This document shows, piece after piece, positions 1 to 5,085 of a DNA stretch of 5,085 nt. The translations under genes and the position numbers were made by a program. How positions within the stretch are numbered: position 1 is the first letter of the stretch; each line of letters begins with the position of its first letter. The notes beneath the pieces were generated by a model, which was given only the letters and a program-made list of their open reading frames with translations, was not told the DNA's origin and made no database searches. The DNA lies in NCBI GenBank assembly GCA_009776625.1, contig WRNL01000061.1, positions 1-5,085 on the forward strand, given 5' to 3'. This DNA comes from Methanomassiliicoccaceae archaeon. Lineage in GTDB: Archaea; Thermoplasmatota; Thermoplasmata; Methanomassiliicoccales; Methanomethylophilaceae.

Positions 1-662
1 AGGAGTTCGTGTCGGGGAGGAGCGTGTCGATCGAGGTCATCTGCGACGGCGGGGACGCAAGGCCGTTCGTGACCACCGAGGTGGTCCTCGACGGCGGCTA
101 CGACTGCAAGAAGGTGGTATGCGAGCCGGGCATCCTGCCCGAGGACGACGACCGCCTCTTCGCGGACATAGGCAGGAGGGCGGCGGAGGCCATGGGCCTG
201 AGGGGCCTGATGGACGTGGAGGCCATATACACGGAGAAAGGGCTGAGGGTGCTGGAGGTGGACGCCCGCATACCCAGCCAGACGCCCGCGGCCGTATGGG
301 CGGCCACCGGCGTCAACATACTGGAGGAGCTCGTGCACTCTTTCTTGGGGGAGGAGACAGGCAGGAGGAGCAGGGGCGAGTGCTCGGTGTATGAGCACTA
401 CCTCGTGGAGGACGGCCGCCTGACGACCTGCGGCGAGAAGAGGTTCGGGGCGGTGACCCGGCCGAGGCTCGAGGAGGGGTTCTTCGGGTCGGACGACGCG
501 ATAACGGACTACCTCCCCGGGAAGGACGTGTGGAGGGCGACCGTGATAACGAAAGGGAGGAGCCCCGCCGAAGTCCTGGAGAAGAGAAAAAGGTTCATTA
601 CGGATGTGATGGATGAGTGTGGGCTGGAAGAGTACATCGACAGGTCCCCGAGGATGGTATAA
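1..662 (+). CDS. pylC: PylC, 3-methylornithine–L-lysine ligase, C-terminal part (5' end off window)
   Basis: This ATP-grasp ligase joins (3R)-3-methyl-D-ornithine to the epsilon-amino group of L-lysine using ATP. It is the second step of pyrrolysine synthesis (PylB, PylC, PylD) and acts in the cytoplasm. The frame is open to the window edge (codons from position 3 read E-F-V-S-G-R-S-V-S-I-E-V), so the GTG at 9 is an internal valine and not the start. About 220 codons are present, compared with about 360 residues for a full PylC, so the N-terminal part is missing. Counting from V9 as residue 1, the visible landmarks are SVSIEV (5-10), MDVEAIY (68-74) and LEVDARIPSQTP (82-93). The last two supply the acidic residues expected to bind Mg-ATP in ATP-grasp enzymes, and the LE-DAR-PSQTP string is typical of PylC. 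The stop is TAA at 660-662. The identification is further supported by pylD directly downstream with a 1-nt overlap. pylB and pylS are expected upstream, but that is inference. Confidence 0.93.
   Translation, partial: EFVSGRSVSIEVICDGGDARPFVTTEVVLDGGYDCKKVVCEPGILPEDDDRLFADIGRRAAEAMGLRGLMDVEAIYTEKGLRVLEVDARIPSQTPAAVWAATGVNILEELVHSFLGEETGRRSRGECSVYEHYLVEDGRLTTCGEKRFGAVTRPRLEEGFFGSDDAITDYLPGKDVWRATVITKGRSPAEVLEKRKRFITDVMDECGLEEYIDRSPRMV
650..654 (+). promoter_or_regulatory. Ribosome binding site for pylD inside the end of pylC
   Basis: GAGGA lies 7 nt before the ATG at 662 and complements the 3' end of 16S rRNA. It supports the ATG at 662 over the longer GTG-initiated frame beginning at 617. 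Because it lies within the last codons of pylC, translation of the two genes is probably coupled. Confidence 0.6.
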
Positions 663-1498
663 TGACAAGACTGACTGACGGCATGGTGAAGGACATAATA
701 AGGTCCCTCGACAGCGCGAACGAGATGCTGATCGCCCTCACGGGGATGGACACGGTGGAGCTGGCATGCGACGCGGCAGGGATCACCAAGGACATGATAG
801 ACCTCGACGGCATCAAGGTCGGCATCGTGCCGGTGACGTCCGGGAAAGGGATAATCACCAAATTCTCGGAATCCGTCGCGGAGATTGTGCGGAGGCTCGG
901 GATGGAGGCGTCCGTCACCCAGGCGGCGGACGTGACGGGGCTCGCGGAGGCCCTCTCCGCGGGCGCGGAGATAGTGTTCATGGCCGACGACGTCACGTTC
1001 ATGGCCATCAACACCAAGAACGGCAGGTTCTCCAACAACTCCTACTGCACCGCCGCCGGCTACGTATCCGCCCTCAAAGGGGCGGCGGGGGGGCTCGACG
1101 GCAAAGAGGTGCTGGTGCTGGGCGCGGGCAGGGTGGGCGCCATAGCCGCCCGGATGATGACGGGGATGGGCGCGGCGGTCACCGTCTACGACATCGACGA
1201 GGAGAGGGCGAGGGCCCTCTCGGAGAGCATCCCGGTCAAGGTGGCGGCGGACGTGAACGCCGCGCTCATCGTGCACGACCTTGTCCTGAACGCCGCCCCC
1301 GGCGCCATCGACGGGAGGTTCGTGAAGGAGGGGGCGATAATATCCTCGCCGGGGATACCGTTCCCCTTCGACGGGCTCGGGATCAAGAGGGCCGGGACGA
1401 TAATAAACGACCCCCTCGACATAGGCGTGGCGGTGATGGCGGTCCAGTGCGCGTCGTTCTCGAGGCTCAGGCGCCAAGACGCCGCGCACGGAACTTGA
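662..1498 (+). CDS. pylD: PylD, pyrrolysine synthase (NAD-dependent dehydrogenase)
   Basis: PylD oxidises 3-methyl-D-ornithyl-N6-L-lysine with NAD+, removing the terminal amine so that the product cyclises to L-pyrrolysine. It is the last enzyme of the pathway. The product is 278 aa, slightly longer than the roughly 260 aa of known PylD proteins; part of the excess is a short polar tail (SRLRRQDAAHGT). The N-terminal half (about 1-140) is the PylD-specific domain, including KVGIVPVTSGKG (52-63) and the conserved-looking NGRFSNNSYCTAAGY (120-134). The C-terminal half is a Rossmann fold with the dinucleotide-binding motif VLGAGRVG (152-159), followed by an acidic strand end VYDIDEE (175-181). 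LNAAPG (209-214) and ISSPGIPFPFDG (227-238) are also typical. I chose the ATG at 662 because it overlaps the pylC stop (TAATG) and has a GAGGA site; the in-frame GTG at 617 would overlap pylC by 46 nt. The stop is TGA. No frameshift or TAG codon is visible. Confidence 0.95.
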   Translation: MTRLTDGMVKDIIRSLDSANEMLIALTGMDTVELACDAAGITKDMIDLDGIKVGIVPVTSGKGIITKFSESVAEIVRRLGMEASVTQAADVTGLAEALSAGAEIVFMADDVTFMAINTKNGRFSNNSYCTAAGYVSALKGAAGGLDGKEVLVLGAGRVGAIAARMMTGMGAAVTVYDIDEERARALSESIPVKVAADVNAALIVHDLVLNAAPGAIDGRFVKEGAIISSPGIPFPFDGLGIKRAGTIINDPLDIGVAVMAVQCASFSRLRRQDAAHGT

Positions 1499-1539
1499 CA
1501 GCCCACAGGGGCCCCCATGAGCGGCGGTCGCGTTCTACC

Positions 1540-1560
1540 ACACAGGCCTGCGGCCGGTGT
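1540..1560 (+). other. Imperfect hairpin downstream of pylD
   Basis: ACAC and GTGT (1540-1543 and 1557-1560) pair around GGCC and GGCC (1545-1548 and 1552-1555), with one A/G mismatch and a 3-nt loop. The hairpin lies 42 nt after the pylD stop. No T-tract follows, so it does not resemble a bacterial intrinsic terminator or an archaeal poly-T terminator. It could mark or stabilise the 3' end of the pyl transcript, or be chance in GC-rich DNA. The rest of the 1499-1615 spacer shows no gene that I can support. Confidence 0.3.
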
Positions 1561-1615
1561 CGCGCACATGAGGTGCCGACCACAGCCAGCCATGCTCCGT
1601 GCCGCGTCCTCGCTG

Positions 1616-1628
1616 AAAAAGTATATCC
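1616..1628 (+). promoter_or_regulatory. Putative archaeal BRE/TATA promoter for the yhcG-like gene
   Basis: AAAAAGTATATCC is an A-rich stretch followed by TATAT in a GC-rich spacer, resembling an archaeal BRE plus TATA box. Transcription would start roughly 25-30 nt downstream, near 1650, leaving a leader of about 30 nt that includes the GGAGG site before the ATG at 1683. The match is imperfect, and it is called partly on position. Confidence 0.5.
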
Positions 1629-1673
1629 CAATAGACACGATACGGCGGAACGTGACCGAGCGGTCAAAAGCAC

Positions 1674-1678
1674 GGAGG
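1674..1678 (+). promoter_or_regulatory. Ribosome binding site deciding the start of the yhcG-like gene
   Basis: GGAGG sits 4 nt before the ATG at 1683. Spacing is on the short side, but no better start exists; the later in-frame TTG at 1743 lacks a comparable site. Confidence 0.55.
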
Positions 1679-1682
1679 AAAG

Positions 1683-2078
1683 ATGGCGGCTGACGAAGGG
1701 GACAACTCGCTGACAGGGGGAGTAACGCAAGAGGTGTCGTCGTTGAACCTACCAGATAAGCTGTTTACAGACCTGGCAGATATAATCGAAAGCCGTAAAC
1801 AGGTCATGTACCGCCAAGCGAACAGCGGAGCAGTTCTGATGTTCTGGGAGGTCGGCACTAGAATAAACGTAGAGTTACTCAGGAACGAGCGGGCGGAATA
1901 CGGTAAGCGAATTGTGGCTACACTGTCTTCACTGTTGGTGGAAAACTACGGAAAGACGTTTGACATCACGAATCTACGCCGTATGATGCGTTTTGCGGAG
2001 AGGTTCAAAGACCCAGAGATTGTGGCAACGCTGTCGCCACAATTAGGCGGTCCCACTTTGTGGAACTTTTGCCACTAA
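1683..2078 (+). CDS. YhcG-type protein, N-terminal DUF1016 domain fragment, cut off by a frameshift
   Basis: This is the upstream part of a DUF1016/YhcG-like gene and encodes 131 aa before an early TAA. The DUF1016 N-terminal domain is recognisable from about residue 24: an LMFWEVGTRI segment (52-61), RAEYGKRIVATLSSLL (70-85), and YGKTFDITNLRRMMRFAERF (89-108). These correspond to the family's usual 'Y-W-x-I-G', 'A-x-Y-G-x' and 'F-S-x-x-N-L-x-x-M-R-x-F' pattern. The family then expects 'LSPQLSWSHFVELL'. Here LSPQL (117-121) is followed by nonsense residues GGPTLWNFCH and a stop, while SHFVELLPLK continues in another frame. One nucleotide is missing (or two gained) near 2045-2050. The family is thought to belong to the restriction/repair nuclease world, with this domain possibly handling DNA or partner binding; that role is inferred. 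GC is about 47-53% in the rows I counted, lower than in the second half. Confidence 0.8.
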   Translation: MAADEGDNSLTGGVTQEVSSLNLPDKLFTDLADIIESRKQVMYRQANSGAVLMFWEVGTRINVELLRNERAEYGKRIVATLSSLLVENYGKTFDITNLRRMMRFAERFKDPEIVATLSPQLGGPTLWNFCH

Positions 2079-2809
2079 AAACAGAGGAAGCTAGGCTCTA
2101 TTACGCAGAGGAGGCGATAAAGCACAGGCTAGGCGTCCGTGACCTGAAGCACATGATATCCCGGAAAGCGTACGAGCGGCGGGAGATAGCAAACCTGGAG
2201 CTGTCAAGCCAGTCGGGGGTGCCGTTCAACGCGTTCAAGGACCCCTACCTGCTCGACATCCTAGACCTGAAGGAGAACTACCTGGAGGCGGACCTGGAAA
2301 AGGCGATAGTGGCCGAGCTCGAGAAGTTCATCCTGGAGTTCGGGCACGGCTTCTCCTTCGTGGCTCGGCAGAAGCGGATCACGTTCGAAGGGCACGGCTA
2401 TGTCGTGGACCTCTTGTTCTTCAACCGCGAGCTGCGCCGCCTGGTCGCCGTGGAGCTGAAGCTGGGCGAGTTCAAGATGGAGTACAAGGGGCAGATGGAG
2501 GGGTACCTGCGCCTGCTGAACAGGCTCGAGAGGAAGGAGGGCGAGGAGCAGCCGATCGGCATAATACTATGCACCGGCGCGAATCGCCATATGGTCGAGC
2601 TCTTAGAGATGGACAGAGCGGGGATAGCGGTATCGGAGTATTGGACGGAGCTGCCGTCCAAGGAAAGGTTCGAGAACAAACTGCAGGAGATCATGACGGA
2701 GGCACGGGAGCGTCTGGAAAGGCGCGGCCTTCATGCCAGGGGCGAGAACCCGAAGCGGCCACTTTATTTCATAGAGCCGAAACCTGATGACTACCCCGAC
2801 GAGGACTGA
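2060..2809 (+). CDS. YhcG-type PDDEXK nuclease domain, C-terminal part after the frameshift
   Basis: This is the downstream part of the same DUF1016/YhcG-like gene, in a frame shifted by -1. The coordinate given starts at a GTG, but that codon is the V of the family motif S-H-F-V-E-L-L, whose S-H-F is encoded at 2051-2059, so it is probably not a natural start. Numbering from 2060, the PDDEXK core is complete: D117 in VVDLLFFN, E132-x-K134 in VELKLGEF, and Q145 in GQMEGYL. Before it lie the helical DAYLL-like segment FKDPYLLDIL (59-68) and FVARQKRITFEG (100-111), both typical of the family. The metal-binding residues therefore look catalytically intact. With the frame repaired, the whole protein would be about 375 aa, a normal YhcG length. 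The end is acidic (KPDDYPDED). GC is about 58-63% in the rows counted. Without frame restoration, only internal initiation would make this half; I see no strong RBS for it. Confidence 0.82.
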   Translation: MELLPLKTEEARLYYAEEAIKHRLGVRDLKHMISRKAYERREIANLELSSQSGVPFNAFKDPYLLDILDLKENYLEADLEKAIVAELEKFILEFGHGFSFVARQKRITFEGHGYVVDLLFFNRELRRLVAVELKLGEFKMEYKGQMEGYLRLLNRLERKEGEEQPIGIILCTGANRHMVELLEMDRAGIAVSEYWTELPSKERFENKLQEIMTEARERLERRGLHARGENPKRPLYFIEPKPDDYPDED

Positions 2810-2810
2810 G

Positions 2811-3465
2811 TCGTTGCGGGGGGTTTGGAGGGACGGGGAGAAGAGGCTCAAGGCTACGTTCGGGGAGCTGGCAGGGGGGTTCAGCTGCCGCCCCGATGCG
2901 GAGCGGGCGCTGGAGACGGTGGCTGCGGAGTGCGCCCCCATGGCGTACGACGCCTCCACCCTGTACAGGGCGTCGTCGTAGTAGGAGTTCGACGAGGATG
3001 CCGCGAGGCGGATGGGCGAGGGCCACGGGGCCCATGTGCCGATGACCAACCTCCCGAGGTTCGAGGAGGCGCGGGCCAACCTCTGGAACGGCGCGACGGC
3101 GGAGGGCGTGGTGGCGGCCTACCTCGGGGGGCACAAGACCCGGCACACCTTCCGGCCCATGAAGTCTGGCATGGGCGGGGGGTCGGTCTGCCCCACACCC
3201 CGGAGCGGGAGAACGCGAAGATGTTCGTTATAGGCGTGGCGACGATCATGGTGAACGTTATAGATGCCGCCCTCGCCCGGATGCTGGGCAGGCGGACGAC
3301 GGCATGGACGCTCTGCAGGCGGATGCTCTGGTCACCGTGACCTACCGCCGCTGGGAGGGGCGCATGGCCGTGCGCGGGCGCAAGGGCGCGGCGAAGGAGC
3401 TGTCCGGGTACATGGACGCATTGGGGATTTCTCAAAGCCTGCTTTTTGGTAGTGGCGAGGAGTGA
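2811..3465 (+). pseudogene. Remnant of an IS4/IS1634-like DDE transposase, C-terminal part only
   Basis: Three frames read in turn give a continuous transposase-like C-terminus. Frame 1 (about 2811-3180) holds RLKATFGELAGGFS, then TAG TAG at 2979-2984, then MTNLPRFEEARANLWNGA and YLGGHKTRHTFRPMKSGMGG. The last string has exactly the IS4-family Y-(2)-R-(3)-E-(6)-K spacing, with Y at 3120 and K at 3162 kept, but G in place of R and R (3141) in place of the catalytic E. Frame 2 (about 3182-3290) gives LPHTPERENAKMFVIGVATI, the usual hydrophobic helix after YREK. Frame 3 (about 3295-3465) gives TYRRWEGRMAVRGRKGAAKE and ends YMDALGISQSLLFGSGEE-TGA, like the family's terminal 'Q-x-x-I-L-x-x-L-G-I'. 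The N-terminal DDE part is absent and I saw no inverted repeats. It starts right after the yhcG-like stop. It is almost certainly inactive. Family assignment is by motif only; the left boundary is approximate. Confidence 0.65.
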
Positions 3466-3550
3466 CCGGGTCCGTGGCACGGGCACGTTTCAGCTAAGGC
3501 TATGGATTCCGTCAAATGAGTTGAGGGATTCACGTTATTGGGGACAAATG

Positions 3551-3563
3551 GCATATATATAAC
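3551..3563 (+). promoter_or_regulatory. Putative TATA box upstream of the DUF4241 gene
   Basis: GCATATATATAAC is a clear AT-rich island shortly after the transposase remnant ends, and it resembles an archaeal TATA box. Its centre is only about 33 nt before the ATG at 3590, so a start 25-30 nt downstream would fall at about 3582-3587. That would leave an almost leaderless transcript lacking most of the Shine-Dalgarno stretch. The rest of the 3466-3550 spacer shows nothing I can assign. Confidence 0.55.
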
Positions 3564-3574
3564 GAAATCGAATT

Positions 3575-3585
3575 GGGGGGAGGAG
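3575..3585 (+). promoter_or_regulatory. Strong ribosome binding site for the DUF4241 gene
   Basis: GGGGGGAGGAG contains GGAGG (3579-3583) with 6 nt to the ATG at 3590, nearly ideal spacing. It fixes the start at 3590 rather than the second methionine codon at 3599. Confidence 0.7.
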
Positions 3586-3589
3586 AACA

Positions 3590-4912
3590 ATGCCGCCGAT
3601 GAAAAAATGGCTTGAGATCTACGAAGAGAAGAAACCCTTGCTGACATGCGAGGACGACTTGAACGCCTATTTCACCGCCTCCGAGATCGCAGGGAAGAAG
3701 CTGGACAGGCTGAGTATCGGCACGGTCTCCCTGCCGTCCGGCGAAGTCATCGCATGCGACCCTCTGGCAGGGATGGGCCCCCACAACAAACCATACTTCA
3801 TGTCCGTCCCGCCCGGCGAATACGAGGTCGTGCTCTCTGTGGTCGTGCCCGGCGAGAGCGGTGATTGCGCCAGGTATGCGGCCGCATGCGTCCGTTTCTC
3901 CGACGTAGAGGCCGCCCGCTACGAACTGGCGCTGACCGGCAATGAGGACCTATCGGAGCTCAAGGAAGGAGAGTTCTTCGGCTTTGCCGTAGATGCCGGG
4001 CTCGCCTGCGTGTGCGACGTGCTGACACGCGACGCTTTGGTCGCCTACGAGAAAGAGCGCCGCGGATCGGGGGGTTGGGACAATCTGTACGATGATTGCC
4101 TGGCCAAGTTGATGGCCGAAAACTACCGAAATCATCCGTTGCACCAACGTGAGGGCGGAGACTGGCTAGACTGGCAGGTTCCTGGCACGGGTTACAACAT
4201 GCCCATATTCCAGAGCGGTTTCGGCGACGGGTACTATCCGGTATGGTTCGGGTACGACGAAAATGGCGACATATGCTCCCTCGTGATGCAGTTTATCGAC
4301 ATACAGAGGACCTATGCCAACGCCGACAAAGGGCAAGGGAAGACCGTTGCGACAGGTGGGATGCGCGGGTTCATCGAGGGGCTTTTGGACAGTGGGGGCA
4401 TGCCGGGGCCGATAACCGGCGCGGCTATGAAACTGAGCGACTTCGATCCAGCGTCGCCGAAGGACATGTCGCGTTTTCAGGATCTGCTTTATTGGCTGTT
4501 CATCTTCGATCGGACGGACGAGGCCTTGGAGCTCACAGAGTTCGTGAAAGACCTCGCCGTGAACATCAGCAACGATCCCTTCCTGACGCATTGCCTGTGC
4601 ATCCGTTCCAGGTTGCTGCGGGAAAAAGGCAGCGCAGAGGCAGATGACGCCCTCGCCAGCATACGCGAATACTATGCAGGGGAGCAGAAGTTGCTGCGGC
4701 GGCTTTTGAAAGGCTCCCTGTTGAACGACGACAAGGTCAAAGCCTACGAGGATGAGGGCAACATGGAGAGGGCTAACGCATGGAGGATCAACGGCTGGGG
4801 CTGGTTGTTCTTCATACGCGAGATGGGCGGCAGCAAGGAGTTCCCCATAGAGGAGGCCGAGCGGAGGATTATGGAAACGAAAGGGATCCTACGCGACGCA
4901 AATAAAGGGTGA
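3590..4912 (+). CDS. DUF4241-domain protein with a helical C-terminal domain, function unknown
   Basis: An intact 440-aa protein, with no signal peptide or membrane segment seen, so probably cytoplasmic. Residues about 38-240 match the DUF4241 pattern as I know it: IGTVSLPSGEVIACDPLAG (43-61), the VPPGEYEVVLSVV strand pair (73-85), RYAAACVRFSD (95-105), FGFAVDAGLACVCD (130-143), then a long insert-like segment ending in FQSGFGDGYYPVWFGYDENG (207-226) and SLVMQFIDI (230-238). Residues about 285-437 form a second, mostly helical region (RFQDLLYWLFIFDRTDEALE, 295-314; later KEFPIEEAERRIMET), perhaps a DUF6707-like or other repeat-type helical domain. That second assignment is weak. DUF4241 has no established biochemical role that I can state with confidence; links to toxin-immunity loci have crossed my mind but I cannot show any toxin here. 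GC is mixed between rows (about 47-67%). The gene is monocistronic in this window, with its own TATA-like element and strong RBS. Stop is TGA. Lateral acquisition from bacteria is possible. Confidence 0.78.
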   Translation: MPPMKKWLEIYEEKKPLLTCEDDLNAYFTASEIAGKKLDRLSIGTVSLPSGEVIACDPLAGMGPHNKPYFMSVPPGEYEVVLSVVVPGESGDCARYAAACVRFSDVEAARYELALTGNEDLSELKEGEFFGFAVDAGLACVCDVLTRDALVAYEKERRGSGGWDNLYDDCLAKLMAENYRNHPLHQREGGDWLDWQVPGTGYNMPIFQSGFGDGYYPVWFGYDENGDICSLVMQFIDIQRTYANADKGQGKTVATGGMRGFIEGLLDSGGMPGPITGAAMKLSDFDPASPKDMSRFQDLLYWLFIFDRTDEALELTEFVKDLAVNISNDPFLTHCLCIRSRLLREKGSAEADDALASIREYYAGEQKLLRRLLKGSLLNDDKVKAYEDEGNMERANAWRINGWGWLFFIREMGGSKEFPIEEAERRIMETKGILRDANKG

Positions 4913-4967
4913 TGCCGCAGACGCATAGACAAGGCCAGCCTGATTTGCGGTTTCATCAAACGCCGTG

Positions 4968-4980
4968 AAAAAATATAAAA
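4968..4980 (+). promoter_or_regulatory. Putative strong BRE/TATA promoter for a gene beyond the window
   Basis: AAAAAATATAAAA, an A-rich BRE-like lead into TATA, is the best match to an archaeal promoter in the window. It lies 55 nt after the DUF4241 stop. A transcript would start near 5000-5005 and run rightward off the window. Confidence 0.6.
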
Positions 4981-5055
4981 GGTGTCCAAAATACAGCCGC
5001 GAGCGACAGGTCGGGCGACATCAACGGCATACCTCTGACGAGGCTGAAGGTTGTA

Positions 5056-5085
5056 ATGGATAAATATCCGGACATGGTAACAGCC
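5056..5085 (+). CDS. Possible start of a further gene, truncated by the window end
   Basis: An ATG at 5056 opens a frame (MDKYPDMVTA) to the window edge, with a weak GAAGG five nt upstream (5046-5050) and a strong TATA-like element at 4968-4980. The same frame is open back to a TGA at 4966, and its residues before the ATG (GDINGIPLTRLKVV) also read like protein, yet no ATG, GTG or TTG occurs there. So this is either a real start with a chance-open leader, or an older gene that has lost its start. Product not recognised. Confidence 0.3.
   Translation, partial: MDKYPDMVTA

Noticed and set aside
617..661. Longer pylD start at GTG 617
   Set aside because: It would add 15 residues unlike PylD and overlap pylC by 46 nt; the ATG at 662 has a GAGGA site and a tight TAATG overlap.
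509..1489. Long minus-strand frame (326 codons) opposite pylD and the end of pylC
   Set aside because: It is rich in R, H, G and P with no recognisable domain, as expected for the antisense of a high-GC gene, and it lies opposite two firmly identified genes.
1499..1682. Possible tRNA gene (including a pyrrolysine tRNA) in the spacer after pylD
   Set aside because: I found no acceptor-stem pairing, no GGTTC-like T-loop and no CTA anticodon loop in a cloverleaf context.
766..1713. Long plus-strand frame (315 codons) overlapping pylD
   Set aside because: The residues are mostly R, G and H in low-complexity runs; it is an out-of-frame shadow of pylD that runs into the spacer.
3442..3446. T5 run as a terminator of the transposase remnant
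   Set aside because: It is short and lies inside the last coding residues of the remnant, and no stem precedes it.
2881..3486. Minus-strand frame (201 codons) across the transposase remnant
   Set aside because: It is dominated by R, P, S and T with no motif, and it is opposite recognisable transposase residues.
2811..3540. Terminal inverted repeats or target-site duplication flanking the transposase remnant
   Set aside because: Reading both flanks, I saw no matching inverted ends or short direct repeats, consistent with a truncated element.

Overview
The window looks like a high-GC methanogenic archaeon that makes pyrrolysine, most plausibly a member of the Methanomassiliicoccales. This is an inference. 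It rests on adjacent pylC and pylD genes, on AT-rich TATA-box promoters of archaeal type in otherwise GC-rich spacers, and on the absence of TAG as the terminal stop of any recognisable gene. A bacterial pyl carrier is less likely because of the TATA elements. Species cannot be fixed from sequence reading alone.

Layout, all on the + strand. (1) 1-1498: the 3' end of pylC (the 5' end lies off the window) and complete pylD, translationally coupled through a 1-nt TAATG overlap. They are the last two enzymes of pyrrolysine synthesis. (2) 1499-1682: a GC-rich spacer with a hairpin but no T-tract, then a TATA-like element. (3) 1683-2809: a YhcG-type gene (DUF1016 N-terminal domain followed by a PDDEXK nuclease domain), split by a net -1 frameshift at about 2045-2050. 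The two halves differ clearly in base composition. (4) About 2811-3465: the C-terminal remnant of an IS4/IS1634-like DDE transposase. It has a degenerate YREK motif, a tandem in-frame TAG TAG and two further frameshifts. (5) 3466-3589: a promoter-bearing spacer. (6) 3590-4912: an intact 440-aa protein with an N-terminal DUF4241-type domain and a helical C-terminal domain of unknown function. (7) 4913-5085: a strong TATA-like element and perhaps the start of another gene that runs off the window.

The pyl genes form one functional unit. Everything downstream looks like an accessory segment: a frameshifted nuclease gene, a dead transposase, and a DUF4241 protein with its own promoter. I find no evidence that the accessory genes act together, although nuclease, mobile-element and DUF4241 genes side by side would fit a small defence or accessory hotspot next to pyl. 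The most distinctive observations are the frameshift and composition break at the YhcG domain boundary, the dead YREK motif, the tandem amber codons in a pyrrolysine-encoding genome, and the fact that all three frameshifts have the same sign, which raises the possibility of sequence error.
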